The position numbers and the translations under genes were made by a program. This document shows, piece by piece, positions 1 through 7,835 of a DNA stretch of 9,578 nucleotides; position 1 is the first letter of the stretch, and each line of letters starts with the position of its first letter. Origin of the DNA: Rhodobacterales bacterium. Its GTDB lineage: Bacteria > Pseudomonadota > Alphaproteobacteria > Rhodobacterales > Rhodobacteraceae. The stretch covers positions 7,230 to 16,807 of the forward strand of contig JAACVA010000019.1 of assembly GCA_009992615.1 (NCBI GenBank), given 5' to 3'. Under the pieces are notes generated by a model that saw only the letters and a list, made by a program, of their open reading frames with translations, was not told where the DNA came from and did not search any database.

Positions 1-1625
1 TGGCACCTGACACAGGAAAGGGGCGGCCCGATGCGGCCGCCCCCGCCATTGAACCGGCCATTGAGCTGAAAGGCATATCAAAGGCCTTTGGCCCGGTTCA
101 GGCGAACAAGAACATCAACATCCGCGTCATGCCCGGCACGATCCATGGGGTCATCGGTGAAAACGGTGCGGGCAAATCCACGCTGATGAGTATCCTTTAC
201 GGGTTCTACAAGGCAGACGCTGGCGAAATCTTCATTGCCGGGCGCAAGACGGCGATCCCCGACAGCCAGGCCGCGATTGCAGCGGGCATCGGCATGGTGT
301 TCCAGCATTTCAAGCTGGTCGAGAATTTCACGGTTTTGGAAAACGTGGTTCTGGGGGCGGAAGACGGCGCGCGGCTGACCCCCAGCTTGGCCAAGGCGCG
401 CAAATTGCTGACCGAACTGGCCGCCGAATATGAGCTGAGCGTCGATCCAGACGCCCTGATCCAGGACATTGGCGTCGGGATGCAGCAGCGTGTCGAAATC
501 CTCAAGGCGCTGTACCGGCAGGCCGACATCCTGATCCTGGACGAACCCACCGGCGTGCTGACGCCGGCCGAGGCCGACCACCTGTTCCGCATCCTCAAAG
601 GGTTGAAGGCACAGGGCAAGACCATCATCCTGATCACTCACAAGCTGCGCGAGATCATGGAGGTGACCGAAACCGTATCGGTCATGCGCCGCGGCGAAAT
701 GACCGCGACGGTCAAGACCGCAGAAACAAGCCCCGCACAACTGGCCGAGTTGATGGTGGGGCGCAAGGTGCTGTTGCAGGTCGATAAAGGCAGGGCGCGG
801 CCCAGCGACACCGTGCTGTCGGTCGAAAACCTGCGTGTGAAGGACGATCAGGGCGTCGAGCGGGTGAAAGGCATCAGCCTGAGTGTGCGGGCGGGCGAAA
901 TCCTGGGCATTGCCGGGGTGGCCGGTAACGGCCAATCCGAGTTGCTTGAGGTGCTGGGCGGCATCCGCACGGGCACCGGCCGCATCACGATGAACGGCCA
1001 AGAGATTGACCTGACAGGCAAACTGTCGGATGCCCGCACCCGCCGCGCGCGCGGCATTGCCCATGTGCCCGAGGATCGCCACCGTCAGGGGTTGATCCTG
1101 GATTTTTATGCCTGGGAAAACGTCGGGTTCGGCTATCAGGACGATCCGGCCTATAACCACGGCGTTTTGATGGACAATGACGCGCTGCGCCGCGATACCG
1201 AGGTGAAGATTGCCAAATACGATGTGCGTCCCGCCGACTGTTGGCAAACTGCCCGAAATTTCTCGGGCGGAAACCAGCAAAAGATCGTTATCGCCCGCGA
1301 GTTGGAGCGCAACCCCGACCTGTTGCTGGTCGGTCAGCCGACCCGCGGTGTCGACATCGGCGCGATCGAATTCATCCACCACCAGATCATCGCCCTGCGC
1401 GACGCCGGCAAGGCGGTGCTGCTGGTGTCGGTCGAACTGGACGAAATCCTGGCGCTGTCAGATCGCATCGCGGTGATGTTCGACGGGCAAATCATGGGCG
1501 AACGCCTGCCGACGGAGACGAACGAGCGGGAATTGGGGCTGTTGATGGCCGGCATCACCGACACCAACGCCAACGCCCCCCTGCCGCAGATCGTGGCCAA
1601 CCTTGCCCGGACCGGAGGCGCGTGA
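1..1625 (+). CDS. ABC importer ATPase, BMP/nucleoside (simple-sugar) type, two fused nucleotide-binding domains; start codon cut by window edge
   Basis: Cytoplasmic ATPase that powers import through the two permeases downstream. The frame is open to the left edge. The window begins with TG followed in frame by GCA CCT GAC, so the start is probably an NTG codon whose first base lies just outside, giving about 541 aa. The first internal ATG (129) would cut into the first ABC domain and is not the start. Counting from that Met, domain 1 has Walker A G10-T18 (GENGAGKST), Q-loop Q59, a variant signature near GVGMQQR, Walker B with D138/E139 and H171. Domain 2 is degenerate: Gln269 stands in the P-loop Lys position, Gln403 replaces the catalytic Glu (VGQPTRG), and Ser434 stands where the H-loop His would be, while the signature SGGNQQ (379-384) is intact. 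This asymmetry is usual for RbsA/YufO-like (NupA) ATPases. Substrate class is inferred from the neighbours. Confidence 0.93.
   Translation, partial: APDTGKGRPDAAAPAIEPAIELKGISKAFGPVQANKNINIRVMPGTIHGVIGENGAGKSTLMSILYGFYKADAGEIFIAGRKTAIPDSQAAIAAGIGMVFQHFKLVENFTVLENVVLGAEDGARLTPSLAKARKLLTELAAEYELSVDPDALIQDIGVGMQQRVEILKALYRQADILILDEPTGVLTPAEADHLFRILKGLKAQGKTIILITHKLREIMEVTETVSVMRRGEMTATVKTAETSPAQLAELMVGRKVLLQVDKGRARPSDTVLSVENLRVKDDQGVERVKGISLSVRAGEILGIAGVAGNGQSELLEVLGGIRTGTGRITMNGQEIDLTGKLSDARTRRARGIAHVPEDRHRQGLILDFYAWENVGFGYQDDPAYNHGVLMDNDALRRDTEVKIAKYDVRPADCWQTARNFSGGNQQKIVIARELERNPDLLLVGQPTRGVDIGAIEFIHHQIIALRDAGKAVLLVSVELDEILALSDRIAVMFDGQIMGERLPTETNERELGLLMAGITDTNANAPLPQIVANLARTGGA
20..43 (+). 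repeat. Perfect 9-bp GC inverted repeat in the 5' end of the ABC ATPase gene
   Basis: The arm GGGGCGGCC (20-28) is followed by the 6-nt loop CGATGC and the exact reverse complement GGCCGCCCC (35-43). The all-G/C stem would form in the mRNA within the first 15 or so codons. There is no T-tract after it, so it is not a standard intrinsic terminator. It may simply encode an Ala/Pro-rich linker, or it could damp expression of the ATPase relative to an upstream gene. Confidence 0.6.
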
Positions 1626-2731
1626 TGACCCTGCCACGCTGGGCCGATGTTGTCCTTATTCCACTGATCAACCTTTTCCTGGCGCTGCTTGTGTCGGGGC
1701 TGGTGGTTCTGTTGATCGGTGAAGACCCGGTGAATGCCATGAAGATCATGGTGAACGGTGCGGTGGGCAGCAGCTATGGTTGGGGCTACACGCTGTTTTA
1801 TGCCACGAATTTCATCTTTACCGGGCTGGCGGTGGCGGTTGCGTTCCATGCGCGGCTGTTCAACATCGGTGGCGAGGGGCAGGCGCAGCTGGGCGCGCTG
1901 GGTGTGGCGCTGGTGGCGCTGTCCCTGCCGTGGCCGCACTGGACGGTGGCATTGCCGTTCACCATTCTGGGCGGTGCGGTGTTTGGGGCGGCCTGGGCGG
2001 CGGTTCCGGCCTATTTGCAGGCCCGGCGCGGCAGCCATATCGTGATCACCACGATCATGTTCAATTTCATCGCTTCGGCGCTGTTGGTCTATCTGTTGGT
2101 CAGCGCGCTGAAGGCCCCGGGCATGGCCCCCGAAAGCGCGCGGTTTCCGGCGGGCACGTTCCTGCCCAGTGCGCGCGATCTGTTCGGCGCGTTCGGCATT
2201 TCCTTTGCCCGCTCGCCGCTGAACGTATCGTTCCTTTTGGGGCTGGTGGCGTGTTATCTGGTCTGGGTTCTGCTGTGGCGCACCCGCCTGGGCTATGAGA
2301 TCCGGGCCTATGGCCACAGCGAACCGGCGGCGATCTATGCCGGAATTTCCCCGTTTCGCATCATCATGGTGACCATGCTGATTTCCGGCGCGCTGGCCGG
2401 TTTGATGGCGGTGAACGCCGTGCAGGGCGAGGCGCAGCGTCTGTTGCAGGAAAATGTTCTGGGCGCCGGGTTTGTCGGCATCGCCGTGGCGCTGATGGGG
2501 CGGTCGCACCCCGTGGGCGTGCTGATCGCCGCCATCCTGTTCGGTGCGCTGTATCAGGGCGGCGCCGAGTTGGAGTTTGAAACCAACGTGCCGCGCGAGA
2601 TGGTTCTGGTAATTCAGGCGCTGGTGATCCTGTTCACCGGCGCGCTGGACAACATGGTGCGCGACCCGGTCAAAGGGCTGTTCCTGCGGCTGGGGCGGCG
2701 GCCGGGTGCAGATGTGAAGGCGGCGGAATGA
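1625..2731 (+). CDS. ABC transporter permease, BranchD/BMP nucleoside family (YufP/NupB-like)
   Basis: 368-aa inner-membrane permease of a BMP-family importer. The start at 1625 is chosen because ATG shares its A with the stop TGA of the ATPase gene (1-nt overlap) and GGAGG at 1614-1618 sits 6 nt upstream. The open frame extends further upstream only as an overlap with the ATPase gene. Hydrophobic segments recur throughout (about residues 8-31, 60-75, 88-100, 108-127, 139-161, 202-218, 244-264, 282-312 and 325-340). Recognisable motifs are FNIGGEGQ (79-86), the conserved cytoplasmic loop GYEIRAYG...AAIYAGIS (223-242) that contacts the ATPase, and GFVGIAVALMG (282-292). The family is typical of nucleoside and other BMP-linked importers. 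Nucleoside specificity is inferred from the phosphorylase in the operon. Confidence 0.93.
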   Translation: MTLPRWADVVLIPLINLFLALLVSGLVVLLIGEDPVNAMKIMVNGAVGSSYGWGYTLFYATNFIFTGLAVAVAFHARLFNIGGEGQAQLGALGVALVALSLPWPHWTVALPFTILGGAVFGAAWAAVPAYLQARRGSHIVITTIMFNFIASALLVYLLVSALKAPGMAPESARFPAGTFLPSARDLFGAFGISFARSPLNVSFLLGLVACYLVWVLLWRTRLGYEIRAYGHSEPAAIYAGISPFRIIMVTMLISGALAGLMAVNAVQGEAQRLLQENVLGAGFVGIAVALMGRSHPVGVLIAAILFGALYQGGAELEFETNVPREMVLVIQALVILFTGALDNMVRDPVKGLFLRLGRRPGADVKAAE

Positions 2732-3696
2732 TGGATCTGAACACGATCATCCAGATCCTCGATTCCACGATCCGTCTGGCGACGCCGCTGTTGCTGGCCT
2801 GTCTGGCGGGGCTGTTCAGCGAACGCGCCGGGGTGTTTGACATCGGGCTGGAAGCCAAGATGCTGGTCGCTGCGTTCTTTTCGGCGGCGGTGGCGGCAAC
2901 GACGGGATCGGTCTGGCTGGGCTTGTGCGCAGGGATCGCTGCCAGCGTGGTGTTTGCGCTGATCCACGGACTTGCGTCGATCACGTTCCGGGGCGATCAG
3001 CTGATCTCGGGGGTGGCGCTGAATTTCCTTGCCTCGGGGATGACCGTGCTGATCGCGCGCGATTGGTTCAACGAAGGCGGGCGCACCCCTGCCCTGATTG
3101 ACGGCGGACGGTTTCAGCCGATCACCCTGCCCTTTGCCGAGGCGCTGTCGGGGGTGCCGGTGCTTGGGCCGATTTACCATGACCTGATCTCGGGGCATTC
3201 GATTCTGGTCTATGTGGCGTTCCTGATGGTGCCTCTGACGTGGTACGTGTTACACCGCACCCGGTTCGGCCTGCGTCTGAGGGCCGTGGGCGAAAACCCC
3301 GGCGCGGTGGACACGGCGGGCATTTCGGTGGTGCGGTTGCGCTATTCTGCCGTTCTGATCGCCGGGGTGCTGTGTGGTATTGCAGGCGCCTATCTTGCCA
3401 CGGGGTTGGCCGCTGGATTTGTGCGCGACATGACGGCGGGGCGCGGGTTTATCGCATTGGCCGCGCTGATCTTTGCCAAATGGCGACCATGGTACGCGAT
3501 GGGCGCCTGCCTGTTGTTTGGGCTGTTGGACGCGATCGGCAACCGCTATCAATCGATCGAGCTTTTGGGCATCGCGGTGCCCGGACAGTTCATGCAAGCC
3601 TTGCCCTATATCCTGACTGTGGTCATTCTGGCCGGTTTCGTCGGCAAGGCCATTCCACCACGCGCCGGGGGGGCCGCCTATGTCAAGGAACGCTGA
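2728..3696 (+). CDS. ABC transporter permease, second subunit (YufQ/NupC-like)
   Basis: 322-aa membrane protein that pairs with the preceding permease to form the import channel. It starts at the ATG of an ATGA overlap with the previous gene (4 nt). A second ATG follows directly, so the first residue could be either Met. AAGG at 2717-2720 is a plausible ribosome binding site, 7 nt from the ATG at 2728. Family landmarks are ERAGVFDIGLEAKML (32-46), a variant of the common ERxGxxNIGLEGxML motif, the ATPase-facing loop RTRFGLRLRAVGENP (177-191), and GRGFIALAALIFAKWRP (238-254). Multiple hydrophobic helices span the protein. The usual Asn and Gly of that first motif are Asp and Ala here, which is a modest variation. 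Confidence 0.92.
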   Translation: MMDLNTIIQILDSTIRLATPLLLACLAGLFSERAGVFDIGLEAKMLVAAFFSAAVAATTGSVWLGLCAGIAASVVFALIHGLASITFRGDQLISGVALNFLASGMTVLIARDWFNEGGRTPALIDGGRFQPITLPFAEALSGVPVLGPIYHDLISGHSILVYVAFLMVPLTWYVLHRTRFGLRLRAVGENPGAVDTAGISVVRLRYSAVLIAGVLCGIAGAYLATGLAAGFVRDMTAGRGFIALAALIFAKWRPWYAMGACLLFGLLDAIGNRYQSIELLGIAVPGQFMQALPYILTVVILAGFVGKAIPPRAGGAAYVKER

Positions 3697-4486
3697 GGAT
3701 CTGGCGCGATTCATACAGGATCGCGCAGGCCGAGAACCGGTCTCCTGCGGTCTGATCCTGGGGTCGGGGCTGGGCCATCTGGCCGAGGCGGTCGATGGGG
3801 TTTCGATCGACTATGCGCAACTGAACGGCTTTCCTCATGCCGGGGTGTCGGGGCATTCTCCGAAACTGGTGATCGGCGAATTGGAGGGCGTGCGCGTCGC
3901 GGTGTTTGGCGGGCGGGCGCATTATTATGAATCCGGGCGCGCGGATGCGATGCGCCTGCCGCTGGAGGTGTTGCGGCGGTTGGGCGCCAACACCCTGATC
4001 GCCACCAACGCCGCCGGATCGTTGCGGCCCGACATGCCAACGGGCAGTCTGATGATGCTGAACGACCATATCAATTTCTCGGGGCTGAACCCGCTGATCG
4101 GCGAAGCGTCGGATGCGCGATTCGTGCCGATGAAAGATGCCTATGATCCGGCGATCCGCACCGCGCTGTTGTCCGCAGCACAGGCCGAGGCGGTGACGTT
4201 GCACGAGGGGGTTTATGCCTGGTATTCCGGGCCGTCGTTCGAAACCCCGGCCGAAATCCGCGCCATAAGGATGCTGGGCGCCGATGCGGTGGGCATGTCC
4301 ACCGTGCCCGAAGTGATTCTGGCGCGGTTCCTCGGCCTGAACGCCGCCGCAATCTCGACCATCACCAACATGGCGGCCGGGATGAGCGACGAGGCGATCA
4401 GCCACGACCATACCAAGGCGATGGCGCCCATCGGGGCGGCCAAATTGGACAAGGTGCTGCGCCGCTATCTGCGCGACTTGGGCTGA
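3680..4486 (+). CDS. punA: Purine nucleoside phosphorylase (trimeric, PNP type II family)
   Basis: 268-aa cytosolic enzyme that splits purine nucleosides with phosphate into free base and (deoxy)ribose-1-phosphate. Family residues are visible: phosphate-loop Ser29 in GSGLG, the R79-x-H81-Y82-Y83 stretch (GRAHYYE), TNAAG (109-113), GPSFETPAE (184-192) with the purine-contacting Glu188, GMSTVPE (205-211), and TNMAAG (229-234) with Asn230. Asn at this position favours 6-oxopurines (inosine, guanosine) in this family. His242 fits the ribose-binding His. The start overlaps the upstream permease by 17 nt. A G-run at 3667-3673 lies 6 nt before the ATG. Location as the last gene of a BMP-type importer operon indicates salvage of imported nucleosides. 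Orthologues are variously called punA, xapA or deoD, so the symbol is a family-level choice. Confidence 0.95.
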   Translation: MSRNAEDLARFIQDRAGREPVSCGLILGSGLGHLAEAVDGVSIDYAQLNGFPHAGVSGHSPKLVIGELEGVRVAVFGGRAHYYESGRADAMRLPLEVLRRLGANTLIATNAAGSLRPDMPTGSLMMLNDHINFSGLNPLIGEASDARFVPMKDAYDPAIRTALLSAAQAEAVTLHEGVYAWYSGPSFETPAEIRAIRMLGADAVGMSTVPEVILARFLGLNAAAISTITNMAAGMSDEAISHDHTKAMAPIGAAKLDKVLRRYLRDLG

Positions 4487-4560
4487 GCCCCGGCTGGACT
4501 CACTATTTCTGCGATCTGGATACAACGGGGGCGTTGCGTATTCGGGCGCGTAAGGGTCTA

Positions 4561-4566
4561 AAGGAG
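4561..4566 (+). promoter_or_regulatory. Close-spaced Shine-Dalgarno of the TauE/SafE gene
   Basis: AAGGAG lies only 2 nt before the ATG at 4569, which is shorter than usual. The protein start still looks right, because the first hydrophobic segment and family motif follow directly. The 82-nt gap 4487-4568 shows no convincing terminator hairpin or -35/-10 pair, so read-through from the nucleoside operon is possible. Confidence 0.5.
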
Positions 4567-4568
4567 TC

Positions 4569-5483
4569 ATGCAGGTCTACCTTCCCATCGCCGAAGTATC
4601 GGTTAACGCATTTCTGCTGTTGGGCCTTGGCGGCCTGATCGGTGTGCTGTCGGGGATGTTCGGGGTGGGCGGCGGTTTTCTGATGACGCCGCTGCTGTTC
4701 TTTATCGGCATCCCGCCCGCCGTGGCCGTGGCCACCGGCGCGAACCAGATCGTGGCATCATCGTTTTCCGCTGTGCTTGCGCATTTCAAACGACGAACGG
4801 TCGATTTGCGCATGGGGATTGTTCTTTTGATCGGCGGCCTTGTCGGGGCGGCGCTGGGGGTGCAGCTGTTCAACATGCTGCGTGCCCTTGGACAGGTCGA
4901 TCTGTTGGTGAACCTGTGCTATGTGCTGTTTCTTGGGGTGATCGGCACGTTGATGTTCATCGAATCCCTGAACGCCATCTTCAAAAGTCGCAGCGGCAAA
5001 CCTGCGGCGCGCAAACGGCACAATTGGGTACACAACCTGCCGTTCAAGGTGAAATTCCGCACCTCTGGGCTGTATATCTCGGTCATTCCGCCATTGGTGG
5101 TGGGTGTTCTGGTCGGGGTTCTGGCTGCGGTCATGGGTGTGGGCGGAGGGTTCATCATGGTGCCGGCAATGATTTACCTGCTGGGAATGCCAACAAAGGT
5201 GGTGGTGGGCACATCGCTGTTCCAGATCATCTTCGTGACCGCCTTCACCACGATGCTGCACGCCGTTACCAATTACACCGTTGATGTCATGCTTGCGGTT
5301 CTGTTGTTGATCGGCGGGGTGATCGGCGCGCAATTCGGCACCCGAATCGCTGTCCGGCTGAAGGCCGAACAGCTGCGTATCCTGCTGGCCCTGATGGTGA
5401 TGGGGGTTTGTGGCAAGCTGGCCTTTGATCTTTTTGCCCAACCATCCGAATTGTATTCCATTGCCGCTGTCGGGGGGCACTGA
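4569..5483 (+). CDS. TauE/SafE-family membrane permease (putative sulfite/sulfur-anion or organic-acid exporter)
   Basis: 304-aa polytopic inner-membrane protein with the internal duplication typical of TauE/SafE (formerly DUF81). The sequence GMFGVGGGFLMTPLL (29-43) in the first half is mirrored by VMGVGGGFIMVPAM (188-201) in the second. Each half has about four hydrophobic helices, joined by a basic cytoplasmic linker (about 138-163, rich in Lys/Arg). The second half also carries VVGTSLFQI (212-220). The family exports sulfoacetate, sulfite or related anions where it has been studied, but many members have no known substrate, so the name should be read loosely. Its stop overlaps by 1 nt the start of the Alph_Pro_TM gene, indicating coupled expression. 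No sulfur-oxidation or taurine genes are present in the window to confirm a sulfur role. Confidence 0.93.
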   Translation: MQVYLPIAEVSVNAFLLLGLGGLIGVLSGMFGVGGGFLMTPLLFFIGIPPAVAVATGANQIVASSFSAVLAHFKRRTVDLRMGIVLLIGGLVGAALGVQLFNMLRALGQVDLLVNLCYVLFLGVIGTLMFIESLNAIFKSRSGKPAARKRHNWVHNLPFKVKFRTSGLYISVIPPLVVGVLVGVLAAVMGVGGGFIMVPAMIYLLGMPTKVVVGTSLFQIIFVTAFTTMLHAVTNYTVDVMLAVLLLIGGVIGAQFGTRIAVRLKAEQLRILLALMVMGVCGKLAFDLFAQPSELYSIAAVGGH

Positions 5484-6241
5484 TGTTGTTGCGGCTTCTG
5501 CTGGTGATTTTCGCCGTTGTCACCCCCGCCCGTGCCGAAGAAGTGGTGGCGGGGCTGTCGCAGAAACAGATTGCGATCAGCACCAATTTCGACGGCTCCG
5601 AGATTTTGATCTTTGGCGCGGTCAAGCGGGAAGCCGCCATCGCACGCGACAGCCAGTTGGGCGTGATCGTCACTGTCGCCGGGCCGGCGCAGGAACTGAC
5701 CGTGCGCCGCAAGGAAAAATGGTCGGCAATCTGGATCAACCGCGATTCGCTGGAAGTGCGCAGCGCCCCGTCATTTTATGCCGTGGCCACCACGGCCCCG
5801 TTCGACACATTGCTGACCGATGAATCCGATCTTGTCTATCTGGTGTCGGTCGACCGCGCCATCCACGCCGGAATGGCCTCTGAAGGCGTCGACGACCAGA
5901 ACAATTTCATCGACGCGCTGATCCGCATCCGCGAGGCGAACGATCTTTACCAATCGAACGAAGGCACGGTCACCCTGACCGGTGACACGTTGTTCAACAC
6001 CTCGATCAAACTGCCCGCCAATCTGGTGGGGGGCAGTTACAACGTACGCTTCCTGTTGACACGGGAAGGCCGGGTGATCAGCCAGTATGAAACCGTGATC
6101 TTTGTAAACAAGGTTGGGCTTGAGCGTTTCCTTTACGCCTTGGCCCATGAAAAGCCGACACTTTATGGCCTTATGTCGCTGGCCATTGCGATTGCGGCGG
6201 GTTGGGGTGCCTCGGCCGTGTTCCGCTACATCCGGGCCTGA
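5483..6241 (+). CDS. Alphaproteobacterial periplasmic/transmembrane protein of the TIGR02186 (Alph_Pro_TM) family
   Basis: 252-aa protein of unknown biochemical function. It opens with a short signal sequence (MLLRLLLVIFAVVTPARA, likely cleavage after Ala18), followed by a mainly beta-type periplasmic region and one hydrophobic segment near the C terminus (about 226-246), ending in a short RYIRA tail. This predicts a large periplasmic domain anchored to the inner membrane with a tiny cytoplasmic end. Motifs such as ISTNFDGSEILIFGAV (32-47) and the INRDSLEVRSAPSFYAV stretch (85-101) match my memory of the TIGR02186 family. ATG shares its A with the stop of the TauE/SafE gene, and a G-run at 5472-5477 precedes it by 5 nt. 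Such proteins commonly sit next to TauE/SafE genes, which suggests an accessory subunit, but that role is inferred. Confidence 0.88.
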   Translation: MLLRLLLVIFAVVTPARAEEVVAGLSQKQIAISTNFDGSEILIFGAVKREAAIARDSQLGVIVTVAGPAQELTVRRKEKWSAIWINRDSLEVRSAPSFYAVATTAPFDTLLTDESDLVYLVSVDRAIHAGMASEGVDDQNNFIDALIRIREANDLYQSNEGTVTLTGDTLFNTSIKLPANLVGGSYNVRFLLTREGRVISQYETVIFVNKVGLERFLYALAHEKPTLYGLMSLAIAIAAGWGASAVFRYIRA

Positions 6242-6242
6242 C

Positions 6243-7793
6243 CTAGACTTCGCCTTCGAGGGACAGCGGCGCCGCAACGCCACCCAGATCGTCAATCCCC
6301 AAAGGTGTCGATGGCCGGGCAAGGCGGTTTTTCACCACCCAGAACAGCCGTTCTTCGGCGCGGGTGATCGCCACATAGGCCAGACGTTTCCACAGATGCA
6401 GGCCCGCTTCACTGCGGTTGGTCCAGGCGGCGGCGCTGATGTCGGGGGCAAACACCTGAACATCGCGCCACTGGCTGCCTTGCGCCTTGTGGATCGTCAC
6501 CGCCGCACCATGCAGGAACGTGGCCCCCATGCGCGCGGCGAAGGGGATGAACGGTTCTTCCTCATCCGGCATTTCAATCTTGACGATGCTGGCGGCGCTG
6601 ACCTGGGGTTCTTCGGCGCCAATCACATGCAACCGCGAAAATCCCGGTTTGCGCCCGTCGCCCAGAAAAATCACCTGTGCGCCCTTGATCAACCCCCGCG
6701 CCTCAAGGTCAATGCGTTTCTTGCGGTGTTTCAGCGGCAGTTCGATACCGTCGCAAATCAGCGGCTCACCGGGCAAAAGGGCATCAGCCGGCGCGCCATA
6801 GGCGGCGCGAAAGGCATGGATCAGCCTTATGCGCGTGACGTTGCGCCAAACCAGAACGGGCGATCGCGCCATCATCTCGGCTTCGACCCGACCGGCAATC
6901 ACCACCCGCGCATCGCGCGCTGCAGCCTCGTGCACCATGCGGTCGAACTGATCGAAGGTCAGATCCGGGTCGCCCAAAGCATGGGCCAGATCAAGGATCG
7001 GGTTGTCGCTGTCCTGGCGGTGAATGCGGTTCAGCGTCAGCTTGCGGCCCTGGTCCAGCGTGTCAAACACCATCGCGCCAGACTGGTTGACCGGGGCCAG
7101 CTGGGCCGGGTCACCGAACAACATCAGCGTCGGGAAGATCTCTTGCAAATCTTCAAACTGGCGCGGGTCCAACATCGAGCTTTCGTCAACCAGCCCGATG
7201 TCCAACGGCTCTTCCCGGCGTTTCCAGCCTGTGATGAAATCGCTGCCCCGCAGGCCCGCCGCCGCCAGGGCACCCGGGATCGACTTGTTGTTCTGATAAA
7301 ACGCCAGCGCCCGGTCCAGCGCGATGTCGCTGAGGCCTTCGACCACCGGGCGCTCGCCATTTCCGGCCAGCCACTCGGCCACCTTTTCATATTCCGGGTC
7401 ATAGACCGGAGTGTACAGAATGCGGTGGATCGTGGTCGCGGGCACGCCGCGATTGCGCAGAACCGACGCGGCCTTGTTGGTGGGGGCAAGGATCGCCAGC
7501 GTGCGGCGGTCTTTCTTCTTGCGCGCTTCGTAGTCGCCCGACACGATATCAACCCCGGTGTCGGCCAGCGCCTTGTACAACCGCGCCAACAGCATCGTCT
7601 TGCCCGATCCGGCCTTGCCCACCACGGCCAGCACCGCCGATTTGCCCTCGGCCATCGGGCGCAGGGTTTCATTTTCCAGGTCAACACCGGCACCGCGCAA
7701 CATGTCAGCGATGCGATCAAAGGCTTCGGCCTGATCGTCGGAAAAGATGATCTGGGCGACGGGAGTTGCGGGCACTGACATGGCGGCGACCAT
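6243..7793 (-). CDS. SF1 DNA helicase, RecD/Dda-like (ATP-dependent RecD-like helicase)
   Basis: 516-aa ATP-driven helicase, presumably 5'-3' as in the RecD/Dda class. Motifs in order: Walker A GKAGSGKT (59-66), motif Ia APTNKAAS (103-110), TIHR (121-124), motif II DESSM (203-207), motif III GDPAQLAPV (227-235), motif IV LNRIHRQ (254-260), motif V TIHKAQGSQW (433-442), and motif VI YVAITRAEERL (473-483). All look intact. It lacks the long N-terminal helix-hairpin-helix region of full RecD2, so it is a compact form. Neither the ATG at 7793 nor the in-frame ATG four codons later (7781) has a good ribosome binding site, so the start is uncertain by four residues. It lies 42 nt downstream of luxI on the same strand. 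It ends one base from the stop of the convergent gene. Repair or recombination is the likely role, but the substrate is unknown. Confidence 0.92.
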   Translation of the reverse strand: MVAAMSVPATPVAQIIFSDDQAEAFDRIADMLRGAGVDLENETLRPMAEGKSAVLAVVGKAGSGKTMLLARLYKALADTGVDIVSGDYEARKKKDRRTLAILAPTNKAASVLRNRGVPATTIHRILYTPVYDPEYEKVAEWLAGNGERPVVEGLSDIALDRALAFYQNNKSIPGALAAAGLRGSDFITGWKRREEPLDIGLVDESSMLDPRQFEDLQEIFPTLMLFGDPAQLAPVNQSGAMVFDTLDQGRKLTLNRIHRQDSDNPILDLAHALGDPDLTFDQFDRMVHEAAARDARVVIAGRVEAEMMARSPVLVWRNVTRIRLIHAFRAAYGAPADALLPGEPLICDGIELPLKHRKKRIDLEARGLIKGAQVIFLGDGRKPGFSRLHVIGAEEPQVSAASIVKIEMPDEEEPFIPFAARMGATFLHGAAVTIHKAQGSQWRDVQVFAPDISAAAWTNRSEAGLHLWKRLAYVAITRAEERLFWVVKNRLARPSTPLGIDDLGGVAAPLSLEGEV

Positions 7794-7835
7794 AGGCGCG
7801 CAGGGCCGCCTTGCCCAGACGGGATTATCACCAGA

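Noticed and set aside
78..1382. 434-codon open frame on the minus strand opposite the ABC ATPase
   Set aside because: It is the antisense shadow of a gene with clear Walker and signature motifs; its product looks like low-complexity Gln/Asp/His-rich translation without a domain.
1241..1624. Possible N-terminal extension of the first permease upstream of 1625
   Set aside because: The extension lies wholly inside the ATPase gene in another frame and reads as Arg/Pro-rich noise; the start at 1625 has a good GGAGG and the membrane segment follows.
1..1625. Degenerate second ABC domain as a sign of a decaying gene
   Set aside because: Loss of the P-loop Lys and catalytic Glu in the second domain is normal for this ATPase family, and the frame is intact.
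1334..2509. 391-codon minus-strand open frame opposite the first permease
   Set aside because: The translation is highly charged and repetitive (His/Arg/Gln), the reverse of a hydrophobic permease gene; no plausible ribosome binding site or domain.
4487..4568. Possible promoter or terminator between the phosphorylase and the TauE/SafE gene
   Set aside because: No stem with a T-tract and no pair of -35/-10 elements with acceptable spacing could be seen; only the ribosome binding site is supported.
6114..7778. Long 554-codon open frame on the plus strand opposite the helicase gene
   Set aside because: The helicase frame has every SF1 motif in order; the opposite frame has no recognisable domain and is rich in His/Arg/Gln, as expected for the antisense of a GC-rich gene.
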